Assembly: GCF_001189845.1 (NCBI RefSeq)
Contig: NZ_LFLZ01000010.1
Span: 62,001-126,000, forward strand
DNA from: Bradyrhizobium tropiciagri
Lineage (GTDB): Bacteria; Pseudomonadota; Alphaproteobacteria; Rhizobiales; Xanthobacteraceae
Direction of reading: 5' to 3'
DNA length: 64,000 nt
The notes beneath the pieces were generated by a model, which worked only from the letters and a program-made list of their open reading frames with translations, had not been told where the DNA came from and ran no database searches. The position numbers and the translations under genes are program-made. Shown here in pieces: positions 1 through 9,318 of the stretch. How positions within the stretch are numbered: position 1 is the first letter of the stretch; each line of letters opens with the position of its first letter.

Positions 1-386
1 ACGCCCTTTGCATTCAATGCGCGCAGGTCGCCGGGGGCTGCCAATAGTACCTCATTGAGCACCTGAAGTGCCTCATCTGAGGAGTTGCGCGCCAACAAGG
101 CCCGCGCAAGAGAAATTGCCGCATTGACGTTGTCCGGTCGTTGGTCCAAGGCCGCGCGTAGATTCTGCTCATCAGCATCAATGAGAGCGCGCGAGATGCG
201 CTCGCGCATGGCCGGATCAAACTCTTTGGCGTCTGCTAGGTCTGACGTGGACCACTGCTCGCGAAGATCGGACAGGCTCGCGCAACCGGTGAGCATCATA
301 ATAGTGATCATCGCAGGCAGAACCGACCATGGGCCTGGACTAGCGAAGCACAAGCGCCGCCGACGTTTGGTTCCACTTGAATTCAT
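1..386 (-). CDS. TPR lipoprotein beside the T3SS operon (TadD-like, possibly y4yS), partial
   Basis: Only the first 128 codons are inside the window; the gene runs off the left edge. The start is the ATG at 384-386. The N-terminus has basic residues, a hydrophobic stretch and a lipobox (LTGC), so an outer-membrane or periplasmic lipoprotein is expected. The rest is helical with a tetratricopeptide-like segment (residues about 85-120, with A-LARNSSDEAL-V spacing), as in TadD pilotin-like proteins. It lies 18 bp downstream of rhcV on the same strand, so it is probably the last part of the nopC-to-rhcV operon. In strain NGR234 the gene after rhcV is y4yS, which I recall as a TPR protein; equivalence is inferred from position only. 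It may help to assemble or localise the secretin. Confidence 0.6.
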   Translation of the reverse strand, partial: MNSSGTKRRRRLCFASPGPWSVLPAMITIMMLTGCASLSDLREQWSTSDLADAKEFDPAMRERISRALIDADEQNLRAALDQRPDNVNAAISLARALLARNSSDEALQVLNEVLLAAPGDLRALNAKG

Positions 387-403
387 GGCCTGCTCGTGCT
401 GTC

Positions 404-2514
404 TCAACTCGCAGCGCTCAGGAGACCGCCCGGCGAAGGGCTCTTGTCCTTGGCAGGTGCCAGCTTCACGGATCCGATCGGCTGGACCGTGAAATCCGCG
501 GCGAGGTCTTGATAAGAAAGGACAGGTAGGTCGATTCCGTTGCGGGTGAGAAAGCCGCGAACGAAACGCCGGATATCCATCGAACCCAGAATAACTGGCT
601 GGTTTTGGCTGCGCGCGATGCTCGAATGGATCTGGCGAAATTGGGAGAGCAGCATTTCGCTTTGCCGGTCCTCCAAAACGAGGTACGGGCCGACGGCGGT
701 CTCGCGCACGGCACCCCGCACGATATCCTCAGTCTCGCGCTCGACGATAAAGGCAGCCACAACGCGATGTGCGTTGGCATAGCGGTGACAGATCTGCCGC
801 TTCAGAACAGAGCGCACATATTCGGTGAGCAGTACAGCGTTTTGCTCCCGTTCGCTCCATTCCGCAAGCGCCTCCAGAACCAAGCGGGTGTTCCGGATGG
901 GGATGCCCTCGTCCAGCAGACGACGCAGGACATCCGCGATCCGAGGGATCGGTGTCGTGCGCAGCACCTCCTTCACCAGATCGGCATATTCCTGCTCCAT
1001 CCGGCCAAGCAACTGGCGCGTTTCCTGAATGCCAACCAAGCGCTGTGCATAGCGCGTCAACGTGGACCGGACGCGCAAGGCGATGATTTCGCTCGGTCCG
1101 TGATGCCCTATGCCGGCCGCTTTGAGAGCAGCCGCATGGCCCTGTTCGATCCAGATCCGATTCGTGTCTGGATCCTGCCAGAAGGGGATGCCGCTCAATT
1201 CGATGTTCGCTACGTCGTCATCAAGCAAGAGCTTTGTCGGATCAATAGCGCCCTCTTCTACGGGCACGCCCTCGACGGCCACACTGAATTGCGATCGGGC
1301 CAAGTGGTTGGCGCTTTGGGCGGGAATGCGTGGAATTGTGATACCCAGATCAGCTGAGACCAGTGCTGAAACCCGTGCGACGCATTGCTCGAGTTCCCTC
1401 ACGTCCATTGCCCTCATCAGGTTCGGCGCCAGCAACAGGGTAATCGGAAGTGCTTCGGCCGGCACGGTTTGCTTCTGACTCTGCGTGGCCGCGGGAGCCG
1501 AACCGGTGGGACTGACGCCGGCCTTGGGAGCGGTCTTGCTCTCTGGCACGCCAACCTTGACAAAGCTGGCGGCGGAAAAGAGCGCGGCCAGTATGACAAA
1601 GGGGGGCAAAGGGAAGCCAGGAACGAGTCCCATCACAAGCAGGACGCAGGCGGCCAGCCGGAGCGCTTGTGTGCTGGCCGTAAGCTGGTTGACGATATCA
1701 GCGCCGAGATTGAGTCTGGAAGGACCGTTGACACGAGTGACAATGGTTGCGGCTGTAATTGACAGCAGCAGCGCTGGGATCTGCGAAATGAGCGCATCAC
1801 CGATCGTCAGGATAGTGTATTGATGCATCGCCTCCTCAAGGGACATGCCCCTGGAGAGCGAGCCGATCGTGATGCCACCTAGCATATTGATACAAATGAC
1901 TATGAGTCCGGCGATGGCATCGCCCTTCACGAATTTCATGGCGCCATCCATCGCGCCGTGAAGCTGGCTTTCCCGCTCCAGCACGCCGCGCCGGCTGCGG
2001 GCTTCATGCTGGTCGATATGGCCGTTGCGCAGTTCCGCGTCGATCGCCATCTGCTTGCCCGGGAGCGCATCAAGCGTGAAGCGCGCCGACACCTCTGCCA
2101 CTCGTTCGGCGCCCTTGGCGAGAACCATGAATTGCACCATGGTTACGATCAGGAATATGACAATGCCGACGGCGATGTTGCCGGATATGACGAAATCGCC
2201 GAACGTATGGATAATGCTGCCGGCGTCACCCTCGGACAGGATCAGCCGCGTCGTTGCAACGGTAAGAGCGAGACGAAAAACAGTGGAGATCAGGATGACG
2301 CCCGGCAGCGACGAAAAGTCGAGTGGCGTGTTGAGATACAGGGCGACCATGAGCAGCAATATGGCAAAGCCAGATTGAAGCCGATCAGCATATCGATCAC
2401 GACGATCGGGATCGGCATGATCATCATTCCGATCGCCAGAAGAAGCATCAGCGCGACCATCAAATCCGGGTGCGCAGGCGCGCGCGTGATGAGATTTCGT
2501 AAAACGTTGGCCAT
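404..2514 (-). pseudogene. rhcV: rhcV (SctV export-gate protein), interrupted by a one-base frameshift
   Basis: SctV forms the nonameric inner-membrane export gate whose cytoplasmic ring docks chaperones and substrates. Translation from the ATG at 2514 gives a typical FHIPEP-family N-terminus (MANVLRNL, then a first hydrophobic helix). After IGFNL, at about 2370, the frame is lost. The rest (GFAILLLMVALYL onward to the stop at 404) continues in the neighbouring frame, through the conserved FHIPEP loop and a full cytoplasmic domain. Reading AAT CTG GGC TTT instead of AATCTGGCTTT, one extra G, would restore a protein of about 703 residues, the normal family length. No other damage is visible, so this is either very recent inactivation or a sequencing error. 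It lies after the SctY-like gene with a 9 bp gap. Confidence 0.85.
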
Positions 2515-2522
2515 GAAAAGCC

Positions 2523-2951
2523 TTATTGTTGACTAGCTGCAGCAATGTTGCCCCGCAATGAGACATAGCGCTTGAAGGTGGCCTGCGCTTCGGTCATGCG
2601 GCCGGCGTGGCGTAGGGCGTGGCTGCGCATTAGCATCAAGGGCATAGATGAAGATGGTTCGTCATCTAGTTGGTCAAGCCGATCCAATACCGACAGTGCT
2701 TCGTCACCGCGACGCTCCGAGATGAGAGCATAGGCCAGGATCCGCAGCAGGCCGATGTCTCGAGACTGTTCGTGAGCAACCAGCCGCAACAGAGCCAGGC
2801 TCTTTGCGCTCTGCCCGCACGATAGATAAATATAAGAAAGCACGCAGAGCAAATCTCGCTCCGGCCCAGAGACCAGCTCGTCAGCATCTGCTTCGGAAAT
2901 GTTTGGCGGTTGTGAAGATGTGACGTGTTGCACGCTGCCTGGCTCGGCCAT
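2523..2951 (-). CDS. SctY-like small TPR protein of the T3SS
   Basis: The protein has 142 residues. The middle part (residues about 28-125) is a run of helical tetratricopeptide-like units with alternating small and aromatic residues (ALLRLVAHEQ, ALISERRGDEALSVLDRLD, ALRHAGRMTEAQATFKRY). It lies between a SctX-like gene and rhcV, matching the order yscX-yscY-lcrD known from Yersinia. In that system YscY is a TPR-type chaperone of YscX, and the pair works with the SctV export gate. The assignment rests on gene order and the TPR pattern, not on close sequence recognition. The start follows the preceding stop codon by 2 bp, indicating translational coupling. Confidence 0.55.
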   Translation of the reverse strand: MAEPGSVQHVTSSQPPNISEADADELVSGPERDLLCVLSYIYLSCGQSAKSLALLRLVAHEQSRDIGLLRILAYALISERRGDEALSVLDRLDQLDDEPSSSMPLMLMRSHALRHAGRMTEAQATFKRYVSLRGNIAAASQQ

Positions 2952-2953
2952 TG

Positions 2954-3493
2954 CTAGCCTTTGATCAAGCCGTTGTGGCTCTGCCGGAGTAGGATTAACC
3001 GCTTCAGCTCCAGCTGCAGAAGGGCGGCTCCTTCACGTGCCACCAAATCCTCTGGCGCGGCAGATAGCGTATTGGCTAAACGCTCCAAAAGAGGGCCGTG
3101 TTGCTCAGGACGCAGAACGTGCGAATGACGTAGGCGCGGCGTCACGAAAGAGAGCAGGCTATGCGCGAGATTAGGCCCGTTAAGCCACGCGAGTTCCGAG
3201 CCCGGCTCGATCTGGCCTGGCTCGGCGCGGGCCTCGTCGAGATTGACGCGCGAAATCGCATTGATCGAGCTGAGTTCGAGCGCGCTATCGATCGTGGCTT
3301 CAACCAAGCGATCCGGCGCGTCGTTATGCCGGGAAAGTGCGCTGCGGCTCTTGTCATCATTGCCACGCGTCCGGTCAATCCCGATGGACCTGGCTCGAGA
3401 ACTGCCCGGCGTGATGCCAGATGCATGATGATCGACGTTTGGTCCCTGAAAAGAGGTGCCAGACTCGACGGGATTCGGGGGCAGCCTAGTCAT
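2954..3493 (-). CDS. SctX-like T3SS protein
   Basis: The product is 179 residues, with a disordered polar N-terminal half and a helical C-terminal third (residues about 115-179: an alanine and leucine rich segment, then LLQLELKRLILLRQ). YscX-family proteins have the same plan: an unstructured, secreted N-terminus and a short C-terminal helical region bound by YscY. The gene sits directly before the TPR gene proposed here as sctY and downstream of sctD. I do not recognise the sequence itself. The annotation is from position and architecture, and an unrelated rhizobial T3SS accessory protein is possible. Confidence 0.45.
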   Translation of the reverse strand: MTRLPPNPVESGTSFQGPNVDHHASGITPGSSRARSIGIDRTRGNDDKSRSALSRHNDAPDRLVEATIDSALELSSINAISRVNLDEARAEPGQIEPGSELAWLNGPNLAHSLLSFVTPRLRHSHVLRPEQHGPLLERLANTLSAAPEDLVAREGAALLQLELKRLILLRQSHNGLIKG

Positions 3494-3526
3494 GGCACTT
3501 TGCTTCCTTACCTGCGGCCTGAAAGG

Positions 3527-4414
3527 CTAATAGGACAGAGCGGCAAGCCGGCCATTCCGGCTCAACAACACACGCCCTTCCTCAATTCCGTTGACGGTCC
3601 ATCCATTGCTCAAAAGCGCGCCAACAAAGTATTTTTGACCAGCAATGACGATATAAGGGTCGCTGCCGCGCCACACCGCCTGGATCCCAATTGCAGAGGG
3701 TGTCTTCTCATCCTTGACGACGACTGCATTGACGAGCGTATAAGCGCCGTTGCTATCGCGATCCAACCGTTGCTGGATGTTTTGCCAAGTGGCAAGTGCA
3801 GCGGGCGTAACGCTGCCGTCGGCGGTGACAACGCCGGGCGCAGAACCAATTTTGATGCCGACAAGGCCTGCTCTGTCAACTTCCTCTTGTAGCAGCTCCG
3901 CAGTTGTATCGGTGGCCGGAGCATCAGGAGCGCTGAGCGCCAGCTTGGGTGCAACCTCCGCGGCAGGAGGCGGACTTGGTACTGCAGCCGTGTCGGTCTG
4001 GACAAAACTGGTCGAGAATGTGCCAACCGCGGCAAAGCTGATAACGACCATGGCGAGTCCGGCGAGCGATACACGCCGGCGATCGATAGAGCCAGCTTTT
4101 TCGAGACCCTCGATAGACCACCGGATCGACATTTCTCCGGCATGAAAGACGGCAGGAAGAGGGACAACGATCGGCGTGTTTGGCAAAACAGTCTCACGCC
4201 CCTCGACACGAACGTCGCTCGCCAATGCCTCGATCTCGATCGAGTTGGAATGCGGGGTGACACGAAGATGGTGCGGCTCGAGGCCTTGTTCGACAAAGAT
4301 TAAATCAGCATCGAGGCTGCTGCCGATCAGACACGATCTGACCCCCACTTTACCTGTCAGCCCAGAATAGCACCCCAGCAGCACTTCGAAGCGCTGGCAA
4401 TGTGGTTCATTCAC
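3527..4414 (-). CDS. rhcD: SctD inner-membrane ring protein (y4yQ/RhcD type)
   Basis: SctD builds the outer of the two inner-membrane rings of the injectisome. The 295-residue protein has a forkhead-associated-like beta-rich N-terminal domain (residues 8-100, with GLEPHHLRV and a following acidic beta segment). One transmembrane helix follows at about 116-135 (LAGLAMVVISFAAVGTF), then a proline and alanine rich linker and a periplasmic part with ring-building-like beta-alpha units, ending in a short domain with NGWTVNGIEEG. This cytoplasmic-TM-periplasmic order is diagnostic of SctD. It is shorter than enterobacterial SctD, as I recall for y4yQ. It lies between nopA and the sctX/sctY-like pair in one minus-strand operon under the tts box at 5.2 kb. 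Confidence 0.75.
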   Translation of the reverse strand: MNEPHCQRFEVLLGCYSGLTGKVGVRSCLIGSSLDADLIFVEQGLEPHHLRVTPHSNSIEIEALASDVRVEGRETVLPNTPIVVPLPAVFHAGEMSIRWSIEGLEKAGSIDRRRVSLAGLAMVVISFAAVGTFSTSFVQTDTAAVPSPPPAAEVAPKLALSAPDAPATDTTAELLQEEVDRAGLVGIKIGSAPGVVTADGSVTPAALATWQNIQQRLDRDSNGAYTLVNAVVVKDEKTPSAIGIQAVWRGSDPYIVIAGQKYFVGALLSNGWTVNGIEEGRVLLSRNGRLAALSY

Positions 4415-4529
4415 GGTCGCTCTCCTGAACAGCGAACGGAACCGTACGGCAAAACCGTACGGCCCGTTGAGACTTCACGGACTAGGCAGCCCGGGAAACT
4501 GGGCGACGTACATCGCCCCGCCTCATACC

Positions 4530-4736
4530 TTACTGCACCCGCTCGTCGGCTGCTTTCTTGACGGTCGAGAGCTCCGTCGAGACGACGCGAAGTTCCACAT
4601 CCCTCTCAGCAGCCTTGGTGCTTGTGGTAGTCAGAGCGGCGAGTTGCCGTTGGAATGCCGCCTCGCCGGCAACTTCAGCAGCCGTGGAGCCGGCGACAGC
4701 AGTAGCGGTGCCAGCTGCACCAACACCTTTAGTCAT
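4530..4736 (-). CDS. nopA: NopA, T3SS pilus/needle subunit
   Basis: The product is 68 residues with an alanine, threonine and valine rich N-terminal half and a helical C-terminal half with heptad-like spacing (AAFQRQLAALTTTSTKAAER). That is the size and plan expected for the major T3SS pilin of rhizobia. It follows nopC and precedes sctD, the order known in NGR234 and USDA110. A GGAGAA ribosome site lies a few bases before the ATG. NopA should polymerise into the extracellular conduit. A 110 bp gap separates it from sctD; I see no clear terminator there. Confidence 0.7.
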   Translation of the reverse strand: MTKGVGAAGTATAVAGSTAAEVAGEAAFQRQLAALTTTSTKAAERDVELRVVSTELSTVKKAADERVQ

Positions 4737-4809
4737 ATTAGTTCTCCTGTTTGCTTGAATTTCGCCGCAACGTGCGGCTCCGATTTTCCTGACGCCGCAA
4801 CATGCGAAG

Positions 4810-5106
4810 TCAGGAATCCTCTTCTGTTTCGGCCATGACGTCGTCGAAATTGCTCATTGCACTATTTGCAAGCTGTAGAGCAGCGGCTCCGAGAGCGACG
4901 TTGAATGCTTGCTGCATAGCGGCTTCTCGCGTGGTTCCGCCTGGAGTGGACGCGCCGCCGTTTACGGGAATGTTCGCGTCTGGCGATCGGCCATGATCAT
5001 CGCGCTCGTCAGGTTTATGAGATCCTTTTTTGCCGCTGCTTTTGCCGCCAGCCGCATGGAGGTCGGCATCAACGTGCCCAGTGGCGCTGGAGCTTGTAAC
5101 GCGCAT
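4810..5106 (-). CDS. nopC: NopC, secreted T3SS pilus-associated protein
   Basis: The chosen start at 5106 is preceded by GAGGAG at good spacing; an in-frame ATG 18 bases further upstream lacks one. The 98-residue protein begins MRVTSSSATG and has a glycine, serine and lysine rich disordered middle. It ends with an alanine-rich amphipathic helix (AFNVALGAAALQLANSAMSNFDDV) similar in style to T3SS pilus and translocator helices. Its place as first gene after the tts box and directly before nopA matches nopC of NGR234. NopC has been reported as secreted through the T3SS and as acting in host cells in some rhizobia. The identification rests on order, size and the N-terminus. Confidence 0.65.
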   Translation of the reverse strand: MRVTSSSATGHVDADLHAAGGKSSGKKGSHKPDERDDHGRSPDANIPVNGGASTPGGTTREAAMQQAFNVALGAAALQLANSAMSNFDDVMAETEEDS

Positions 5107-5163
5107 CGGGTTCTCCTCTGTCAATTCAATCGTGCCAATGGAGGCAGTCTCCGCCCACCAATG

Positions 5164-5194
5164 TGCAAACGTTAGCTTTCGAGAAGCTGACGAG
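5164..5194 (-). promoter_or_regulatory. tts box upstream of nopC
   Basis: The minus strand reads CGTCAGCTTCTCGAAAGCTAA, which matches the TtsI-binding tts box (GTCAGCTT-N-TCGAAAGCT core) fully over the core. It lies about 58 bp before the nopC start and should drive the whole nopC-to-rhcV operon. Confidence 0.88.
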
Positions 5195-5969
5195 GTCTAC
5201 AAAATGCAATGGGCCGATGCTGGATCTGCGAAAGCTGCAGATCAGATGGTATGTACCAGGACAAACGTTCGTTTGTGGAGCTCGATCGCGTCGGATCGCT
5301 GCTCATCAAGTCGAAAGCTTCAGCAGGCGGATGTTAACGCGACTATTAATAGATCGCGTTTGAAGTCGACTGCGCTGCAGTCCCGGGGCTGACGTCACTT
5401 TCGATGCCCGCGGGGTCTTTTGACAATTTTCTTGCAACCGGGCGCAGCGGGACGGAGCTTGACCTGGTTTGGAGCGGGGCGGAAAGCGAGATTGACGGCG
5501 ATTGCGCGGTCAAGGATGATCCCTCGGTCCTGGAGGGCTCATGAAGGATCCGTCAATCGGGGTCCGCCTTCACGAGAGCGAACAGCAGCCTGCCGCTCGA
5601 GAAGCGGTCCTTCGCCCTGGCGCTCCGCGATCAGCGTGCTTCTGATCCTTGCGCAAGCCGGCAGGCTCCGCACCTCTGACCGGTTCTGTCGCGCGGCTTT
5701 AATGCATCGACCTTCTTGCCGGGCTGCATATGCAGCCGATTGACGTTCGCAGCGGCAGACTGGATTTGAGGTCGGCCCTCGCGCGATCGGGCGCGGCCTA
5801 CATAAATTGTGAGCAGTGAAGAGCGAGCAAGTTCCTCGGATCCGGCGCACGGCATCGAGGATGGTAGAGCTTGCGCAACCGACTGCTCGGCAGGGAGACC
5901 CGACCGCGCGTAAGCCGCACAAGCTCGACCGGCGTTTTCAGCCTTATCTTGACAGATAGTGTGATCCGA
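5195..5969. other. Intergenic stretch between the nopC promoter and nopX
   Basis: About 775 bp with only short, arginine-rich reading frames without recognisable motifs or ribosome sites. It includes an AT-richer part near 5330-5360. I see no gene I can support; it may hold old insertion debris. Confidence 0.4.
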
Positions 5970-7778
5970 CTAGGCGTTAGCGCCTGCAGCTTGCATGCGT
6001 TCGGACTCGATGCGAGCCTTCAAGTTGTTCAGGTAGTCCTCCGCGTAGGACTGGGCTACCGAAACCGGGAGGTTGACCCCCGCCGTGGCCGCTTCTTGAA
6101 TTGCCTGCTTCACCAAGCCTTCTCGCATTGCCAATTTGACCTCAGGGCCGCCGATGCAGCCTACCGCCTGTGCCGCAAGGCTCAGGCCGGCTTCTTCGAG
6201 CGCTTGCTTTATGTTGCCACCGCTGATGGCGGTGTGAAGAAGATTTGCAGCTTGCGCTTCGGCTTCGAGCACCATTGACGCCAGATCGGCCAATTCGCCC
6301 AAGCCTGGAATGAAGCTAAGTACACCGACTGCTGTCGCAGCCCAGTCGAGTACCTTAGAGCCAACCTTGAGCACGTCATTGATTGCGTGCATGAAGGCGC
6401 CACCGTTCTTTTTGGGAGACTTGACGTCGGGTTGGTCTGCCACGCCCATCGTCATGTCCGCGACCGCGTCCTTGTCGGCGGCCGTTCGGGCGGCATGCGT
6501 CTTCACATGTTGAACGGTGCGGTTCGCACCGGACATGTTGCTGAAGAACTGGTTGAAGTCGCTCTTGCTGATATTGCCGGAATCGACCGTATGGCCGCCG
6601 CCGAAGTCGAAGAACTTGTGGTGGGTTTTGTAGCCCGTAATCGCGTTGTTCATTAACCCGAACAGCACAGGATCGGACAGCAGCTGGGAGGCCGCCTTTC
6701 GCACCTCGGGCGCGAGGCTCTTGTCATCGGCCATGCTCGCCAGCTTTTCCCGCGTGAGATCGCCCTTCCCGAAAAAGGCGCTTTGGTTCTTGCTGATCGT
6801 GTCGAGCGTATCGAGCTCGGCTTTCGTGAGATTCACAGATGATGAAGCAACCTGCAGGAAGTCCTCTTTGTGGACCTTGTCTATCGAGCCACCGTACAAC
6901 TGCTTCCATTCATCCGGATGGTCGAGGAAGTATTGAGCGGCCGCGAGAACCTGCGGCGGGCATTTGCCCGTCTTAGCTTCGCCGTCGATGATCTGCTTGA
7001 AATCCGAAAGGCTTAGGTTCTTGGGCAGGTTGTCGGAATAGCGATAGAGCTCGCGCAATGCATCGCTCAGCATCATAACCGATGGCTCGCCATTCCCGCT
7101 GCCGTCGGAGGGGATGTAGTTTTGCGTATAGTTCTTTGCCCGCTGCTCCTGGAACTCAGCAACTTGCGGGTGGTAATCGGAGAAGCCGGAGAGATCACCT
7201 GCCTTGATCTTGCCGCCGCAGTGGCCGTCGCCTTGCGAGCCTATCGCGTAGAAGAGCTCGGGGTCCCGCTGCAGTGCCTCGATCGCCGCCTTTAGATCCG
7301 GCGGTGTGGAAGGATCGTTGGCCAAATCTCCCAGAGATTTCCAATCCAGAGGGCATTTGTCCTTGTGTCGGATCAGCACCGACACAATCTGCAGCTCGGC
7401 CTCAGTCAGGGTGCCGCTGTTCCACGTGATTCTGGAGCTTTGTACGGGAGCTTCTGCGATCTTTGGGGCGTTCGCAGCGGAGGAGGCTTCCTCGGAGGAC
7501 GGCTCGGGGGTCTCCTGACATGCGTCCAGTGCGGCCTTGATCTCCGGCGGGATAATGTTCCGCACCTCTTGCGTGAGTTCTTCCGTGAGTTGCTTGGCCG
7601 AGTCCTCGGTCGTCGGACCTTGCGGTGGGGAATGCTCGTCAGTCGTGCCCTTCAACGACAAACTGACCAGCACCGCCTCGAAGCTTGAAAAGTCACGCGC
7701 CGGCGAGGGCCCGGAAGCTAGCCCCGACAAAGCCAAATTCGAGCTGGTGGTTAGCGGCAGATTGTTGACTGACATCAT
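5970..7778 (-). CDS. nopX: NopX (NolX/HrpF-like) T3SS translocon protein
   Basis: NopX is the rhizobial counterpart of HrpF/PopF and helps to form the pore in the host membrane through which effectors pass. The 602-residue protein begins with a polar secretion-signal-like N-terminus (MMSVNNLPLTTSSNLAL). A hydrophilic body contains two similar blocks (SDFKQIIDGEAKTGKCPPQVLAAAQYFLDHPDEWKQL and an earlier LKSLGDLANDPSTPPDLKAAIEALQRDPELFYAI-type unit), typical of the HrpF/NolX family. Near the C-terminus are hydrophobic helices (AATAVGVLSFIPGLGELADLASMVL) expected to insert in membranes. The start was chosen at 7778, after an AGAGGA site; the adjacent ATG at 7775 is equally possible. A tts box lies about 200 bp upstream. 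Strains differ in whether they carry nopX. Confidence 0.9.
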   Translation of the reverse strand: MMSVNNLPLTTSSNLALSGLASGPSPARDFSSFEAVLVSLSLKGTTDEHSPPQGPTTEDSAKQLTEELTQEVRNIIPPEIKAALDACQETPEPSSEEASSAANAPKIAEAPVQSSRITWNSGTLTEAELQIVSVLIRHKDKCPLDWKSLGDLANDPSTPPDLKAAIEALQRDPELFYAIGSQGDGHCGGKIKAGDLSGFSDYHPQVAEFQEQRAKNYTQNYIPSDGSGNGEPSVMMLSDALRELYRYSDNLPKNLSLSDFKQIIDGEAKTGKCPPQVLAAAQYFLDHPDEWKQLYGGSIDKVHKEDFLQVASSSVNLTKAELDTLDTISKNQSAFFGKGDLTREKLASMADDKSLAPEVRKAASQLLSDPVLFGLMNNAITGYKTHHKFFDFGGGHTVDSGNISKSDFNQFFSNMSGANRTVQHVKTHAARTAADKDAVADMTMGVADQPDVKSPKKNGGAFMHAINDVLKVGSKVLDWAATAVGVLSFIPGLGELADLASMVLEAEAQAANLLHTAISGGNIKQALEEAGLSLAAQAVGCIGGPEVKLAMREGLVKQAIQEAATAGVNLPVSVAQSYAEDYLNNLKARIESERMQAAGANA

Positions 7779-7971
7779 ACGTCCTCTGATTTGAGATCGC
7801 ACCACTAGCTGGCTATGTGGCGCAGCCTGAGATCGCGGCGAACAACGAGCAAGAAATGTCGATAGGCCTCAACGACTCCTACCGCTTGCTTCCGATTGCA
7901 CAGCGCTCCCAGCGCTCAGTTTGGCTACAATCTATAGGCATATCGCCGTCTAGATATTCACGCCGTATGGT

Positions 7972-8001
7972 AGGAGCGATTAGCTTTCGAGAAGCTGACG
8001 G
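7972..8001 (-). promoter_or_regulatory. tts box upstream of nopX
   Basis: The minus strand reads CCGTCAGCTTCTCGAAAGCTAA, a full match to the tts core. It lies about 200 bp before the nopX start and points toward it. Confidence 0.88.
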
Positions 8002-8391
8002 CGCTCAAAGGATTTCACAATGAGTTGCGAAATGGCGTCGCTCAACGCGACGAGGTGTCCTCAATTCGGCATCGGCTTGCTTGGGTGCTTGGTCGTTCTC
8101 CTCTGCGACAGCCAGATCAACGAGTCTGCCGCTCTTCGCAGGATTCGCGTGTGCTGATTGATGCAACACATCCCCGGTTCCGCAACATCTCTCGGCAACT
8201 CACCAGCGCTCAGCCAGCTCGTGCCTGTGTATCAAACAAGTGTGTTGGCGTCTGCCCGATCGAGGCGATGCAGCATGATCGGATCAGATTGCCGGGGTGG
8301 ACGCACGAATCAATCCATCGCCCAAAAGTTTGGGCGGCGCATGGTACTCCGGACACCTCGGATCTCAGATGCACCTCTGCATCTGTCAATG

Positions 8392-9018
8392 TCATTGTGC
8401 TTCGTCACCAGGATGTTCGCTCGAACCTGCAGGCCCAAGGGCGGCGTCCAGCGACGGTTCGAGACGAATGAACCCTTCTGCGCGCCATTGTGCCGTGTGA
8501 GGCACACCCAAGATGGTGAACGTTGTAGTCCGGACATTTCTGCTCGGCATGACGTCACGGCCTCTCAACATCTCGATCTGAGCAGGCGTAGCTGTTTGGC
8601 CGATGAAGACCCAATTGTCCCTGGCGAGATATCCGTTCGCCATGACGAAATCGCCAAGTTCCGGCGGCGCGATGCGTGCGGGCAGCGCGGGTCCCGCTTG
8701 GGACAGTCCTGCGTGAGGCGACCCCGCCCGTAGGAGTCCATGCTCAAGATCTTGCCAAACAGGGTCGTTGCCGAAATCGGAGGCTTCCGCGCGATCTTGA
8801 GCGGCCGCTTGTTGGGAATTGGACTGCTCGCTGCCAATCAATGACGGCTCGCCGCGCGATGATTGGCCTCCCAGTTCCTGCCAAATCAGGTCCTGGTTGT
8901 ATTCGGGCATTTCATGCAATGCCATCAGTTCACGCTCAAACTCACTTCGATCGGCGGGCGGTGAGGCCGAGTGGGGTGGTGGGCTCTTGTCTGCTCCGCT
9001 TAGCGCATTGAAGTCCAT
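8392..9018 (-). CDS. Candidate T3SS-secreted protein, family not recognised
   Basis: The start at 9018 is fixed by a strong AAGGAGGAACAGG ribosome site. The 208-residue product has a polar, serine and proline rich N-terminus (MDFNALSGADKSPPP) of the kind used as a T3SS signal and acidic tryptophan-containing repeats (LIWQELGGQ near residue 45 and PVWQDLEHG near 85). A compact C-terminal half, about residues 110-190, looks folded (FVMANGYLARDNWVFIGQTAT, MPSRNVRTTTFTILG). A good tts box lies about 220 bp upstream, so the gene should be switched on with the T3SS. Neighbours are nopX and rhcC1. No transmembrane segment or enzymatic motif is visible. It could be an effector, a pilus-associated Nop or a chaperone. 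Confidence 0.6.
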   Translation of the reverse strand: MDFNALSGADKSPPPHSASPPADRSEFERELMALHEMPEYNQDLIWQELGGQSSRGEPSLIGSEQSNSQQAAAQDRAEASDFGNDPVWQDLEHGLLRAGSPHAGLSQAGPALPARIAPPELGDFVMANGYLARDNWVFIGQTATPAQIEMLRGRDVMPSRNVRTTTFTILGVPHTAQWRAEGFIRLEPSLDAALGPAGSSEHPGDEAQ

Positions 9019-9237
9019 CCTGTTCCTCCTTTTGCAGTAAAGAGTGGCTCTCATCCGATGCGACGAAGTTCATGACGGACTTCGTAGAGCATTTCAAAGG
9101 CTCGCATGAAGCGCTAAGGCTGCAAAGCAGGTCACGGATACTGCTTGCCCGGATCCGGCTCGCGCATCCCGTGGTGCGGGCCCGGACGTTTATTGCCTGT
9201 CCTGCGGCATCGCCGCTGGACAGCCGCCCTCTAATCA

Positions 9238-9267
9238 TGACAGCAGCGGCTTTCGAAAAGCTGACAG
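9238..9267 (-). promoter_or_regulatory. tts box upstream of the 208-residue candidate secreted protein
   Basis: The minus strand reads CTGTCAGCTTTTCGAAAGCCG, matching the tts core except for the last base of AAGCT. It points toward the gene at 8392-9018 and also lies just past the 3' end of rhcC1. Confidence 0.82.
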
Positions 9268-9318
9268 AGGGCATAAGTAGAAATTACACCTCTTCCCAAC
9301 CTATCTGTTATCATCCGT

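Noticed and set aside
605..1357. 250-codon plus-strand frame, with another at 1958-2536
   Set aside because: Both are antisense to rhcV and show no protein-like features.
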